A stretch of 64,000 bases of DNA from Lachnoanaerobaculum sp. ICM7 (GCF_000287675.1 NZ_ALJL01000023.1:62001-126000); one strand, 5' to 3'; positions 1-9,230 are shown, counted from the first letter of the stretch. Translations and numbers: made by a program. Notes: generated by a model from the sequence alone, not told the origin.

Positions 1-2
1 TT

Positions 3-518
3 ACCGCACAGTATATGGATACTGAACCTCTGATAAATATGCTTAAGCAGATAAAAGACAGAGGACATAATGTAGCCGTTCACAGTTTGACACATAACTA
101 TAAGCAGATATATGCTTCTGTGGATGCTTTTATGGCAGACTATGACGCTATGGACGATCTTATATTTAAGGCTACAGGTCAGCACAGTACTATGCTTCGC
201 TTCCCGGGCGGAAGCAATGCAAGCTATAATAAAGCTATCAGACCTCAGCTTTTACAGGCTGTAAGAGACAGAGGAATAGTATACTTTGACTGGAATTCAT
301 TTGACGGTGACGTAGAGGGCAAGAGAGGTCAGGAACTTATCGACCAGACTATCAGACAGGTAAATGAGAATACTCACTCTATTTTACTTATGCATGATAT
401 GCCGAATACAGCATTCGTACACGATGCTCTCCCTACAATCATTGAGAGACTTCAGGCTGACGGATATAAGTTTGAGCTTCTTAATGAAAATACACCACCA
501 AGACAGTTTGCAAAATAA
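3..518 (+). CDS. Polysaccharide deacetylase (NodB domain), 5' end cut off
   Basis: C-terminal part of a NodB-type (carbohydrate esterase 4) deacetylase; the frame is open to the left edge, so the N-terminus lies outside the window. Counting from the first visible Met (base 15), the metal-binding HSLTH is at residues 23-27, the RFPGG motif near 62-66, the FDWNSFDGD motif near 91-99 and the LLMHD motif near 124-128, with the catalytic-base His at 127. These are motifs 2-5 of the family in the right order. Family members remove acetyl groups from peptidoglycan or other surface N-acetylglucosamine polymers outside the membrane. The exact substrate cannot be told. It is followed at once by a strong terminator. 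Confidence 0.9.
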   Translation, partial: TAQYMDTEPLINMLKQIKDRGHNVAVHSLTHNYKQIYASVDAFMADYDAMDDLIFKATGQHSTMLRFPGGSNASYNKAIRPQLLQAVRDRGIVYFDWNSFDGDVEGKRGQELIDQTIRQVNENTHSILLMHDMPNTAFVHDALPTIIERLQADGYKFELLNENTPPRQFAK

Positions 519-523
519 TATAT

Positions 524-577
524 AAAGGTCTTAATTTTTCCGTTTTATTGCTTCGGAATGAATTAAGACCTTTTTTC
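524..577 (+). terminator. Rho-independent terminator after deacetylase gene
   Basis: A 13-bp perfect inverted repeat (524-536 with 561-573, AAAGGTCTTAATT and its complement) is followed by a T run, directly downstream of the plus-strand stop. Confidence 0.9.
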
Positions 578-596
578 AATACACACAATATAAAAA

Positions 597-621
597 AGAG
601 AAAACCGAAATGATTTTCTCT
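597..621 (-). terminator. Probable terminator for the 3D-domain gene
   Basis: On the minus strand AGAGAAAA pairs with TTTTCTCT across a 9-base loop and is followed by six T's. It lies about 150 bases past the stop of the 3D-domain gene, with no convincing gene between, so it probably ends that transcript. Confidence 0.6.
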
Positions 622-770
622 CTAATATCCCTTTTGCAAATGTATTAACTATATTACCCCTTCTTTATAAAGAGGCCTCTGAGCTATATATACTTTAATA
701 TTGCTCACGTTACCTGCTGTAACTATGTATAACTGTTCTTTTATATTAACTTATTTGCTGTATTCTATTT

Positions 771-1364
771 TTACTGATTCTGTCCGGCCTGTCTTTCAGC
801 TCTTCTTGCCAAGATTGCATCAATCTTTTGCTGAGCTTCCTTCGCATCGCCTTCAACAATATAAAGTTCCGGATATCTTACTCCGTGCGCTCTGGCTTCA
901 CTATCATTGTTCATATAGATATCAATGGTCTTTCCCTTAATATTGCCGCCTGTATCCTCAACAACATAGATAGTATCACTATTTCCGATGCGGACTCTTG
1001 TACCCCTTGGGAGCACTGACCAGTCAGCCGCAATAGTCCTTCCAACAACCGGTGTTGTACCTGACTTTGTTATATTTGAAGGATCACAATCATGTGAGTA
1101 GGCATAGGCTTTAAATTTACCTACGGATCTTCCCTTAGCCGCTTCTCTAAGAGCAGCTATTTCTGCATCCTCCTTTGCTACAAGCTCAGCTTCCTGCTGT
1201 TGTTTATATGAGTCAAGCGTTGTTTCATACTGATCGGCATTCAAACCGAATGCAGGACCTGTAACTTTATCAACCTCCGCCTGTGTAGCCGCATAAGCAC
1301 TTCCTGCCATCAATGCGGAAAATACAAATGCTGCTAAAGTAACCTTTTTTATTTTATTTATCAT
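771..1364 (-). CDS. Secreted 3D (Asp-Asp-Asp) domain protein, MltA-like fold
   Basis: The 197-residue protein starts with a classical signal peptide (cleavage likely after AYA near residue 26). A Gln/Glu/Ala-rich helical linker (about 45-80) follows, then a 3D domain (about 84-171) carrying its three Asp residues in IAAD (114), VEDTGG (137) and IDIYM (148). In Firmicutes this domain resembles the catalytic core of lytic transglycosylases and the resuscitation-promoting YabE/YuiC/YocH group, so a role in peptidoglycan turnover outside the cell is likely. It lacks the G5 or LysM modules of larger relatives. It stands alone, convergent with the deacetylase gene. Confidence 0.85.
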   Translation of the reverse strand: MINKIKKVTLAAFVFSALMAGSAYAATQAEVDKVTGPAFGLNADQYETTLDSYKQQQEAELVAKEDAEIAALREAAKGRSVGKFKAYAYSHDCDPSNITKSGTTPVVGRTIAADWSVLPRGTRVRIGNSDTIYVVEDTGGNIKGKTIDIYMNNDSEARAHGVRYPELYIVEGDAKEAQQKIDAILARRAERQAGQNQ

Positions 1365-1516
1365 TTACTTCCTTTCTTGCAAAGAACGAATCTTTTGTTC
1401 GTCGGGATACACTAATTATATTACATAAATGTTAAATGTCAATAAGAAAATGTTGCATTCTCTTTGCAAAGCATTAAAAAAGGCTCAGCCACTCTATTTT
1501 TTTCGGTTTTTATGCA

Positions 1517-1562
1517 TAAAAAAATCACGTTAAAATACATTAATTATATATAATAACGTGAT
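1517..1562 (-). terminator. Terminator downstream of the DsbA-like gene
   Basis: A 9-bp perfect stem (ATCACGTTA at 1524-1532, complement at 1554-1562) is followed on the minus strand by seven T's. It lies about 80 bases past the thiol-oxidoreductase stop. Nothing else is recognisable in 1365-1638. Confidence 0.85.
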
Positions 1563-1638
1563 ATCTCTTATGTTATCTATAAAACTTTGTTAAATATTTT
1601 TTAAGTAACTTTTGTAAATTTCTACACAAAATCACATT

Positions 1639-2154
1639 TTATTCACCCTTTGAAGCAAGCTTAAAAAGCTCTGCAACTTTGGTGATAGGAACCAAAAGTC
1701 CGCCTCCCGATGCCGCCATCTTATCGCCATATACATAAGAAGGTACAGCCTGAATCTCCAGAGTCTGCCAAACTTCAATGTTTGAATCTTCCACCTTCTT
1801 TGCATTCCTGTTCTCATTAAGTAAGGCAATGATATCTTCTTTCTTTGCTCCTGCAGCTTCAGCCAAATCCGCCAAAAGCTCTATATCATCAATTCTTTGC
1901 TGATTCTCAAAATGTGCTTCAAATACGGAATCATTGTACTTTTTGATATTCAAGCCGTTTTCCGACAAATAAAATCCTACCTGTGCGGCCAAATCCGAAT
2001 GCACTCTTGCAGGTTCGGGGCTTGGATGAGCTTCACATGGTGACCATTCAATCTCTACAGTTTTATAATCCGGAAGAATATCTCCAAGTTCCTTTAAACC
2101 TTTATAACAAAACGGACAGGTATAATCATAAAAAACTTTAATCTTCTTTGACAT
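1639..2154 (-). CDS. DsbA-family thiol oxidoreductase (FrnE/2-hydroxychromene isomerase-like)
   Basis: A thioredoxin-fold protein of 171 residues. It has a CPFC redox motif at residues 13-16 right after the first strand, and the cis-Pro of the fold in QAVPSY near 138. The helical insertion (about 55-125) is typical of the DsbA/FrnE class. No signal peptide is visible, so it probably works in the cytoplasm rather than in secreted disulfide formation. It is shorter than most FrnE proteins (around 200-240). Its neighbour upstream on the same strand is a metal-binding HMA protein, 80 bases away, which hints at a thiol/metal-stress link but does not prove one. The substrate is unknown. Confidence 0.85.
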   Translation of the reverse strand: MSKKIKVFYDYTCPFCYKGLKELGDILPDYKTVEIEWSPCEAHPSPEPARVHSDLAAQVGFYLSENGLNIKKYNDSVFEAHFENQQRIDDIELLADLAEAAGAKKEDIIALLNENRNAKKVEDSNIEVWQTLEIQAVPSYVYGDKMAASGGGLLVPITKVAELFKLASKGE

Positions 2155-2234
2155 AGACTTTTTCCTTTCTACTCACAGTATATGATATATTCATACTTTG
2201 TAATATTTATTATAACATATACATATCATTAAGG

Positions 2235-2615
2235 CTATATCTTTGATTTTCTCTTTAATACCATATATCCCGCATCCGCTACCGCCTTTGAGAGCTTCTC
2301 AATATCAGGCGGATTTTTTAAAAGGACTGTCGCCATATTATCTTCAAGACTCACAGTTGCCCAAGTTCCGTCAAGAGCATTTAATGCATTCTCTACATTT
2401 CTTACGCAATTATTGCAACTCATACCGTCAATGGCAAGCTTTGCTTCATACGGATAATGTGACTTATCTCTATCCTTTACTTTTACGGACTTGGTGGCTT
2501 CTTCATGCTCAGGACAGCAATCTCCGCCTTTTTTCAACTTCTTTATATAGTTGATTGAACCGAATACAACTATTGCCGCGACAATTAATACTATAATTAT
2601 ATTTACTATATTCAT
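2235..2615 (-). CDS. Membrane-anchored heavy-metal-associated (HMA) domain protein
   Basis: A 126-residue protein. It has one N-terminal membrane helix (about 4-20), a basic stretch and a Cys-Cys pair (33-34) resembling the small FeoB-associated Cys-rich membrane proteins. An HMA domain (about 57-124) with the metal site GMSCNNC (Cys67, Cys70) follows. HMA domains carry copper(I) or similar soft metals and pass them to P-type ATPases or repressors. No ATPase lies nearby, so this may be a membrane-tethered metallochaperone. The ribosome site GGGAGG sits inside a palindrome (2624-2651), suggesting control at the start of the transcript or of translation. Confidence 0.8.
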   Translation of the reverse strand: MNIVNIIIVLIVAAIVVFGSINYIKKLKKGGDCCPEHEEATKSVKVKDRDKSHYPYEAKLAIDGMSCNNCVRNVENALNALDGTWATVSLEDNMATVLLKNPPDIEKLSKAVADAGYMVLKRKSKI

Positions 2616-2623
2616 TAAAAAAC

Positions 2624-2651
2624 CTCCCAGTTAGATATCGCTAACTAGGAG
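2624..2651 (-). promoter_or_regulatory. Palindrome covering the HMA gene's ribosome site
   Basis: An 11-bp inverted repeat (2624-2634 with 2641-2651, one G-T wobble, 6-base loop) whose 3' arm contains the GGGAGG ribosome site of the HMA gene. In RNA it would hide the ribosome site. As DNA, its TTAG...CTAA core could be a repressor operator. Confidence 0.55.
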
Positions 2652-2703
2652 TATATCACTTTGTTCTCAAAAAACAAGTTTCTATTTAAATTTTAATACA
2701 ATA

Positions 2704-3960
2704 TTATTCTATTATCTCTATCGGACTACCTTCGTATACAAAAATCATTGCATCATACAGGCCGCTTGGCATCGCCTTAGGTCTGTAACTACTCTGTACT
2801 ATCCTCATCATCCATGTATACCCTTCTCCAAGGGATCCCATTCTTAACGGAGAATTTATCAGACTGTATAGACTGCTGCCCTCCTTTATATCGGAAAAGT
2901 CCAATAAATACTGCTTATCTTTTGCAAATCTTGCCTGTGCCGCAAACGGATCGGCTGAAATAAAACTTTGTATACTTCTTTTTTTCTTTTCAAGGACCTT
3001 AATATTGTCTGTAACCTTCCAAAAATCGGTACCTATACTGTAGTAAGCATCTTTAAGATCATTTGATAAAACGGCACCCATAGATGTATATCCGTTACCG
3101 ATCTTTGCTATATGTCCGTCATGTGCCGCTATAACAAGCTTTCCGCTACCTATTTTCTTTTCTATATCCAAAACAGCTTCTATATTGCCTGCCATATCAC
3201 TGTCTCTGAGAGTATAATACGATTCATTGCTGTTAGTGAAAGTCTCCATTGACTGTCTTACAGTATTTAACTCAAATACCGCATCTCTGTCATCTGCATT
3301 TGCCACATCTATATCGCCGATTTTTTCTTTCAAGCCGGTAACGAAATCAATAACGGCTTTTGCACTCTCTACGCTTATCTCACCTTTTTCTATACAGTCA
3401 AGTTTTTTATCAAACTCATCTGCACTTGTAAGTCCTTTTGATGTACAGTAACTTTTTAAAAACTCATAACTTGTTTCGGGATTTTGCATATCAAAGCCGT
3501 AGAATCTAAGCTTCTCACCTTCACTTACAGTACTGTTGTATTCCCTCATCCATGAAATAAGCTCTTCCATCTGTTTTGTACGATATATCGGAAATGAGAA
3601 TGTCTTTACAATACTTTCTATATCTCCGTCACCGCCTTGAATATATCTGTTTATTGTGGCACACTCACCATAGTCAGCCTCAAGTGCAAACGCTCTGAAG
3701 TCATAATCTTTCACCATTTTCTTTAATACCGAAAGTTTAAGTTCCTGAAAGTCCTTACAGCCGTGAGCCGCCTCTCCTATCGCAACTACATTTACATTAT
3801 CCGATACTTTTATATCATCCACAGTCTTCATATATGAATTTATATCCGCTATTTTTTTATGAGCACTTATATCTTCCACTTTAAATCTGCCAAACCACAA
3901 ACAAGTTACTGCCGATATAATAATTACAAAACCAAGTAAAATTCTCTTTAATGTCTTCAT
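2704..3960 (-). CDS. Erythromycin esterase-like (EreA/DUF-type) protein, membrane-anchored
   Basis: A 418-residue protein of the erythromycin esterase family. The N-terminus (about 6-24) is a membrane anchor or uncleaved signal. The conserved GEAAHG motif (Glu63, His66), the ALEADYGE motif (Glu94) and AAHDGH (His280, His283) supply the family's active-site Glu and His residues, and RDSDMAGN lies near 252-259. Family members hydrolyse macrolide lactones, but many act on unknown natural esters, so resistance should not be assumed. The gene begins 8 bases after the 195-residue gene's stop, so the two are probably co-transcribed. Confidence 0.8.
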   Translation of the reverse strand: MKTLKRILLGFVIIISAVTCLWFGRFKVEDISAHKKIADINSYMKTVDDIKVSDNVNVVAIGEAAHGCKDFQELKLSVLKKMVKDYDFRAFALEADYGECATINRYIQGGDGDIESIVKTFSFPIYRTKQMEELISWMREYNSTVSEGEKLRFYGFDMQNPETSYEFLKSYCTSKGLTSADEFDKKLDCIEKGEISVESAKAVIDFVTGLKEKIGDIDVANADDRDAVFELNTVRQSMETFTNSNESYYTLRDSDMAGNIEAVLDIEKKIGSGKLVIAAHDGHIAKIGNGYTSMGAVLSNDLKDAYYSIGTDFWKVTDNIKVLEKKKRSIQSFISADPFAAQARFAKDKQYLLDFSDIKEGSSLYSLINSPLRMGSLGEGYTWMMRIVQSSYRPKAMPSGLYDAMIFVYEGSPIEIIE

Positions 3961-3968
3961 ATTGTCTC

Positions 3969-4556
3969 CTATTCTTTTATAAGCTCATATAATTTCTTAG
4001 AACATTCATCATCCGCCTGTTTTAATAAAGGTTTTAAAAGCAGCAGCACCTGTTTTGAATAATAATAAAAGCTGTAAAATAAATCATCAGGAAATACGTC
4101 TTCTTCTTCCCATCTCATTTCATCCTCTTCTTCATCATAAACTTCGGACCAAAGATACTTTTCATCAATCATATCTTTAAAGTTCGGTAAAGGATCTGCA
4201 TGTTCCATATTTTCTACAATATTTACCGCTTCAGCTATATATCCGAACAATTCCGCAAGCTCCGGTACAAGGTAGTCTGCTACAGGGTTTTTATCTCTGT
4301 CCTTTAAAGCCTTTTTAAAGACTCTGTATAGGAATATACAGGCAAAAGGTGTTGCATGCCACAGTGTAGACTGATGTTCAATTCCCATGGCTATCTCCTC
4401 TCCTGCCGTCTCTATAGACTTTTTATCCTTCATTTCATTTAATATTTCAAAGCACTCCGGAAAGTCGGTAGCTCTTTTATAAGTTGTGGTTATTCTGTGC
4501 CAAGGTATATCCTCGACTTTTACATTTTCTATATACTTTAAGTTTTCTTTTGTCAT
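3969..4556 (-). CDS. Hypothetical protein, acidic, helical
   Basis: I do not recognise this 195-residue protein. It has no signal peptide or membrane segment. It is rich in acidic and aromatic residues, with a strongly acidic patch near 140-155 (runs of Glu/Asp), and appears mostly helical. It lies in frame with good spacing, 8 bases upstream of the erythromycin-esterase-like gene and downstream of a terminator, so it probably starts that two-gene transcript. The function is unknown. Confidence 0.6.
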   Translation of the reverse strand: MTKENLKYIENVKVEDIPWHRITTTYKRATDFPECFEILNEMKDKKSIETAGEEIAMGIEHQSTLWHATPFACIFLYRVFKKALKDRDKNPVADYLVPELAELFGYIAEAVNIVENMEHADPLPNFKDMIDEKYLWSEVYDEEEDEMRWEEEDVFPDDLFYSFYYYSKQVLLLLKPLLKQADDECSKKLYELIKE

Positions 4557-4566
4557 TTTTACTCCT

Positions 4567-4602
4567 AAAAAATACCCCTCATTATTTTTATCAAATGAGG
4601 GG
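4567..4602 (-). terminator. Terminator after the AI-2E permease gene
   Basis: A 9-bp perfect stem (CCCCTCATT at 4575-4583, complement at 4594-4602), followed on the minus strand by TATTTTTT. It separates the permease gene from the 195-residue hypothetical gene. Confidence 0.85.
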
Positions 4603-4610
4603 CAAATAAA

Positions 4611-5849
4611 TTATTCCAATTTTATATATTTCTTTGTTTCTTCATCTATATGATCAAGGTCCATGTAATGTTTGCTGTCAGACTCCAATCCCTTTTTCTT
4701 TAAGAAATGCTCTGCAAGCCTGCTTATAGTCCTGTATATTATAGCCCAAGTAGGCACAGCTATTATCATTCCCACAATACCGAAAAGTCCGCCAAACAGA
4801 AGTATCGAAAACAGTACCCAAAAGCTTGGAAGTCCTGTAGTCTGTCCCAGTATCTTAGGTCCGATAATATTTCCGTCCACCTGCTGTAATACCAAAATCC
4901 ATACGGCAAACTGAAGTGCCGTAACAGGCGATATAAGAAGCAAAAGTATAATACTTGGAATTGCACCTATAAAAGGTCCGAAGAAAGGTATTACATTGGT
5001 TACACCTACCACCACACTTATAAGCAAGGCATATGGCATATGTATTATGGCCATAAATACATAGTTTATTATTCCTATTATAATAGAATCTATTATCTTA
5101 CCTACAATAAACTTTTCAAACATGTTCTTGATATATCTGGCCTCTGTAACTATTTCATTTCCTATCTTTACTCCTGCAACCGCATACACTATTTTCTTTG
5201 CCTGTGATGCCAGCGTGGTTTTCATATTTAGAAGATACATCATTACCATTAAGCCTATAATAATATTTACAACCACACCAAGAGCATTGATTACACCGCT
5301 TGAGAGATTCTTTATATAGGTATTTACATTAGGCAATACCGTTGTAGTGGCTATATCACTGAGTCTCTCACTGATATCCAGATAATTCCCGATTATAAGT
5401 TTCTCCAGATTCGGATTTTTATTCAGTATATCCTTAAGCCAGGCTTCCAAATTCTGTGTACCCGAAGGTGCGTAGCTTATAACATTTGTGATACTGTTTA
5501 CCAACTCAGGTATAATCATCATTATCAATGTAAACACTACCAAAATAAGTATTACGAGGCAGGCCAGAGTAGCTATCATCTTCGCATACTTATCGGATTT
5601 CTTCCACTTTGGAAACAGTGATGATAATATCTCACCCACCCATATGCCGATACGATCATATACAGGTGCCATCAAAAACGCCATAACCACACCGTAAAGC
5701 ACTGAAGAAACGGTTGATATTATGGTGCTTATAGCTGTAGCAATAGGCCCAAGTTTACTGAAAATCAAAGATATTACAAGGGCTATTACTATAACCGCAA
5801 CTGCTGTTAAACCCCATTTAAAATATATGTCATTCTTATTTTCTTCCAT
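4611..5849 (-). CDS. AI-2E family transporter (TqsA/PerM/YtvI-like permease)
   Basis: A 412-residue membrane protein with about eight hydrophobic segments. Its layout is that of the AI-2E (UPF0118) family: two N-terminal helix pairs, a soluble middle region (about 115-190), then a C-terminal bundle with the family's PFFGPFIGAIPS stretch and a QQVDGNIIGPKILG motif. Members export or import small solutes; some act in AI-2 release, others as Na+/H+ antiporters or in sporulation. The C-terminus is a charged cytoplasmic tail. It starts immediately after the aminopeptidase stop codon, so the two form an operon with tight coupling. Confidence 0.85.
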   Translation of the reverse strand: MEENKNDIYFKWGLTAVAVIVIALVISLIFSKLGPIATAISTIISTVSSVLYGVVMAFLMAPVYDRIGIWVGEILSSLFPKWKKSDKYAKMIATLACLVILILVVFTLIMMIIPELVNSITNVISYAPSGTQNLEAWLKDILNKNPNLEKLIIGNYLDISERLSDIATTTVLPNVNTYIKNLSSGVINALGVVVNIIIGLMVMMYLLNMKTTLASQAKKIVYAVAGVKIGNEIVTEARYIKNMFEKFIVGKIIDSIIIGIINYVFMAIIHMPYALLISVVVGVTNVIPFFGPFIGAIPSIILLLLISPVTALQFAVWILVLQQVDGNIIGPKILGQTTGLPSFWVLFSILLFGGLFGIVGMIIAVPTWAIIYRTISRLAEHFLKKKGLESDSKHYMDLDHIDEETKKYIKLE

Positions 5850-7148
5850 TTAAACCTCTACAGCGACCTTGTCATCTTTTATATCAATATTTGCTTCAAA
5901 AAAGGCTTTAAGTGTCTCAAAAGCATATCCTACATCCTTTGCACCTGCAGTCTCATATGCGGAATGCATTGCCAACTGCGGCAATCCGATATCCACAGCA
6001 TTCATACTTACAACGGTATTTGAAAGATTTCCAAGAGTTGAACCACCTGCAATATCACTTCTGTTTGCAAAAGTCTGATAAGGTATATTTTTCTTTTCAA
6101 GAATCTTTTTAAGTATTGCTCTGCTGAATGCATCTGTTGTATATTTTTGATTTGCACTTTCTTTAATTGCAATTCCTTGATTTAAAACCGGTCTGTTCTT
6201 TACATCAAACAGTTCAGGGTGATTTGGATGAACGGCATGTGCATTATCACAGCTGATAAGCATACTCTTTGCTATAGCCCTGTAATACTCTTCCTTTGAT
6301 TTTCCAAGTGCAGTATTTACTCTGTCAAGTGTGCTTGCAAGGAATGTAGACATGGCCCCCTGCTTTGTAACGGAGCCCACCTCTTCATTGTCAAATACCG
6401 CAAAGACATTTATATGATTTTTATTTTCAGCCTCAACAAATCCTCTAAGCGATGTGTAAACACACTCCAAATCGTCAAGTCTTCCGCTTGATATAAGCTC
6501 ATTGTCAAATCCGATAACCGCCGCCTTTTGTCTGTTTACCAGATATAAATCTTTTGCAAGTATGGCCTCAGCCTCTATATCCAGTTCCTTTGCAAGAATA
6601 TTGTCAAAGTCGGCTTCTTTAAGATTACCTGCACTGAGTATCGGAAGCATATCAACTTGATTGTTGAAAGCAAATCCCTTATTTATCTCCCTGTTAAAAT
6701 GTATAGGTACATTAGGAATAATAAGTAAATCTCTATCTATATGAAGAAGTCTTGTTTCAATACCCTTGTCTGTATTTACCATAACTCTTCCTGCCAGTGT
6801 CAGAGGTTTATCAAGCCATGTGGCATTTATCATACCGCCATAACCTTCCACATTCAGCTTTAAATAGCCGTTTGCTTCTATTACCGGCCTGTCCTTCAGT
6901 TTAAATGTTGGTGAGTCGGAATGTGCGGCACTTATCTGAAAATGATAATCTCCCTCAGCTATATCAAAAGCTATAAGACTTGATGAGTTCCTTTTTGTAT
7001 AATACTTTCCTTTGTTTATATTCCATTTCTCATTCTCGGGCAGATAAGTAAAGCCTGATTTTTGTAAAACTTTTTCGCATTCATTTATCGCATGAAACAT
7101 TGTCACTGATGAATCCAAAAAATCCATCAAATCTCTTAAAATATCCAT
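5850..7148 (-). CDS. apeB: M18 family aminopeptidase (aspartyl-type)
   Basis: A 432-residue metallopeptidase of family M18. Metal ligands of the dinuclear zinc site can be seen in AAHSDSP (near residue 75), the Asp of RLDDLECV, the DNEEVGS pair of Glu residues, and the C-terminal LAMHSAYE His. The NAHAVHPNHPE and SDIAGGSTLG stretches are also family hallmarks. It removes N-terminal, often acidic, residues from peptides in the cytoplasm. The length matches the bacterial family (about 430). It forms an operon with the AI-2E permease. Confidence 0.92.
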   Translation of the reverse strand: MDILRDLMDFLDSSVTMFHAINECEKVLQKSGFTYLPENEKWNINKGKYYTKRNSSSLIAFDIAEGDYHFQISAAHSDSPTFKLKDRPVIEANGYLKLNVEGYGGMINATWLDKPLTLAGRVMVNTDKGIETRLLHIDRDLLIIPNVPIHFNREINKGFAFNNQVDMLPILSAGNLKEADFDNILAKELDIEAEAILAKDLYLVNRQKAAVIGFDNELISSGRLDDLECVYTSLRGFVEAENKNHINVFAVFDNEEVGSVTKQGAMSTFLASTLDRVNTALGKSKEEYYRAIAKSMLISCDNAHAVHPNHPELFDVKNRPVLNQGIAIKESANQKYTTDAFSRAILKKILEKKNIPYQTFANRSDIAGGSTLGNLSNTVVSMNAVDIGLPQLAMHSAYETAGAKDVGYAFETLKAFFEANIDIKDDKVAVEV

Positions 7149-7265
7149 ACAGCCTCTTTCTATCTTATAATGTCATCTTAATACTGCATTATACCATAGA
7201 AAACCCTATCTGTATTATCTAAATTTATTATGATTCTTATATTTAAATATTTAATGAACTTAAAT

Positions 7266-9230
7266 TTATCTGACTATATTCGTGTAAACTTTTGATGTGA
7301 GTTTGAAAATAACAAAATAAATAAGTGCAAATATTAACAGCACATCCCCAAGGCATATCATATACAGTAAAGCGTCCGATACTCCAAACAGCCCCAAAAG
7401 TCTGAAGATAATCTTTGACGCCACAATACAATGAATAGCCGCTACAATAAGAGGTCCGTAAAACATCAGGCAGATTTGAGAGTCGGTGGTTTTCTTTATC
7501 AAATCATCTGAAAGCCCCAGTTTTTTCATGATTTGATACTTTTCTCTGTCCTCAAAACCTTCACTGATTCTCTTATAATAAGTAATCAGAACCGTTCCTG
7601 TGAGGAAGATAATACCTATCAAAACTCCAAGGAATAAAAATCCTCCGTTTACCTCATACTGATTGTGTATCATCTCACTACGACTGCTTACATCATACAC
7701 ACTTCTGCCAGCACCTGTAAGCTGATTCTTTATGCCGTCTTTAAGCTTTACCAATGTATCCTCATATTCCTTATCATCTACTCCGTCTACATCCCAATAT
7801 ACACTGCAATTTATATCCAAACCGTCCAAAGCCTCTCTTAAAAATTCCAGAGTAGCCATATCCTTAACAACAATACTGTATCCTTCCACTCCTGAATATT
7901 CATAAGGAAATATACTGTCTATTTTTCTGACCTTAAAATCTCTGTCTCCTATTTTTAATGTATCACCGATTTTATTATTTTTATTATCTCCCAGTAAAAT
8001 TTCTCCTTCATCAAGTTTAAAATTTTGATGCGTCCTCCAATTGTATCCGTCAAGGTCGCTTGCAATCACAAATATAGGATCAGCTTTGCTGTCTCTTTGA
8101 TATTCAGCTATTGTATCACCTGTCTTTACTGCAGCTGTAGTCATATCAAATATAGTGTACTCATCTTTAATCATTGACGCATCCGGTACACTTGACTCCA
8201 CAAGGCTTTGCAGTCTCTTTGCCATATCCTCATTGCTTATATTCTCACTTCCGGCTGCAATCCTGTATTCTCTTGGCATTACACTGTCCCCAAGCTTTAT
8301 ATAGTTTGAGTATATCGTTATCGTAGTGGACAGACTGATAATAACTCCGGCACTTAGAATAGAGATACTTGCAAGCGATATTGCATTCCCTTTCATTCTG
8401 TATAAAAGACCGCTTATACTCAAAAATCTCTTCGGTGTATAAAAGCTCTTATTATTTCTTTGCGCTTTCAACATAAATACCGTAAAAGTTGCATATAAAA
8501 GGTAAGTTGCAAATATGGTGGCAAGCACCGCTACAAAGAAATAGTTAATAGAGGAAAGCAATCCGCCTACAAACAGTGCAATACCGTAACCCGCTGCCAA
8601 CAGTAGAAATCCTGTAAGCATTATTATGATTCTTGACTTCGGCTCACCCTCACCTTTGTGAGTTCTTTGTAAGAGCTCCATAGGTGTGGACATATATATT
8701 CTAAATACACTTCCGATAATAATAATCAGGTAGAGTACCACTACCAAAGCTGTAGTATTTATAAGTGCCGAAATACTGAAAGGATAATCCATCAGTCTTC
8801 CGGACACATCCTTCATTAAAAAGTTTAGGAATAAAAAGCAAAGCTGTCCGAATATATATCCGCCTACTATACCTGCAAACCATATGATTGCAAACAGTAT
8901 AAGAAATTCAATACTGATAATCTTGCCTACATGTTTCTTCTCAAGACCTAAGATGCCGTAAAGTGCAAACTCCTTACTTCTTCTCTTTAGCCAAAAGGTG
9001 GCGGCGTACTGTACAAATATAAATGTAAATATTGCCAGAATGACTATTCCGAACTTTATAAGCGTCGGCAAAACCACATGCCTTGTTCTGACATAATTGT
9101 TGTTTACCAAGCTTGCCGTTATATTAAAAAGTATCAGCATCACGCCTGATGAAAGTACAAAAGGAATCTCAAGCAATTTATTTGCTTTAAGGTTTTGAAG
9201 AGCAAATTTTTTTGCCATTGAAAAACTCAT
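7266..9230 (-). CDS. BceB-type ABC transporter permease (FtsX family)
   Basis: A 654-residue permease with the BceB/VraG topology. There are about ten membrane helices, FtsX-like domains near 60-190 and near 540-650, and one large extracytoplasmic domain (about 310-520) between helices seven and eight. This domain is the hallmark of peptide-antibiotic resistance and sensing transporters. Such permeases free lipid II-cycle intermediates from bacitracin or lantibiotics and signal through the partner kinase. The start overlaps the ATPase stop by 4 bases. With the ATPase, kinase and regulator it makes a complete Bce module. Confidence 0.9.
   Translation of the reverse strand: MSFSMAKKFALQNLKANKLLEIPFVLSSGVMLILFNITASLVNNNYVRTRHVVLPTLIKFGIVILAIFTFIFVQYAATFWLKRRSKEFALYGILGLEKKHVGKIISIEFLILFAIIWFAGIVGGYIFGQLCFLFLNFLMKDVSGRLMDYPFSISALINTTALVVVLYLIIIIGSVFRIYMSTPMELLQRTHKGEGEPKSRIIIMLTGFLLLAAGYGIALFVGGLLSSINYFFVAVLATIFATYLLYATFTVFMLKAQRNNKSFYTPKRFLSISGLLYRMKGNAISLASISILSAGVIISLSTTITIYSNYIKLGDSVMPREYRIAAGSENISNEDMAKRLQSLVESSVPDASMIKDEYTIFDMTTAAVKTGDTIAEYQRDSKADPIFVIASDLDGYNWRTHQNFKLDEGEILLGDNKNNKIGDTLKIGDRDFKVRKIDSIFPYEYSGVEGYSIVVKDMATLEFLREALDGLDINCSVYWDVDGVDDKEYEDTLVKLKDGIKNQLTGAGRSVYDVSSRSEMIHNQYEVNGGFLFLGVLIGIIFLTGTVLITYYKRISEGFEDREKYQIMKKLGLSDDLIKKTTDSQICLMFYGPLIVAAIHCIVASKIIFRLLGLFGVSDALLYMICLGDVLLIFALIYFVIFKLTSKVYTNIVR

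Noticed and set aside
622-770. Minus-strand reading ending in VYIAQRPLYKEGVI between the 3D gene and its terminator
   Set aside because: About 33 codons without a start codon or ribosome site; too short to support, although it looks somewhat protein-like.
2704-3960. Macrolide resistance gene
   Set aside because: It is in the erythromycin esterase family, but most members have no proven macrolide activity and the gene sits in ordinary chromosomal context, so resistance is not claimed.
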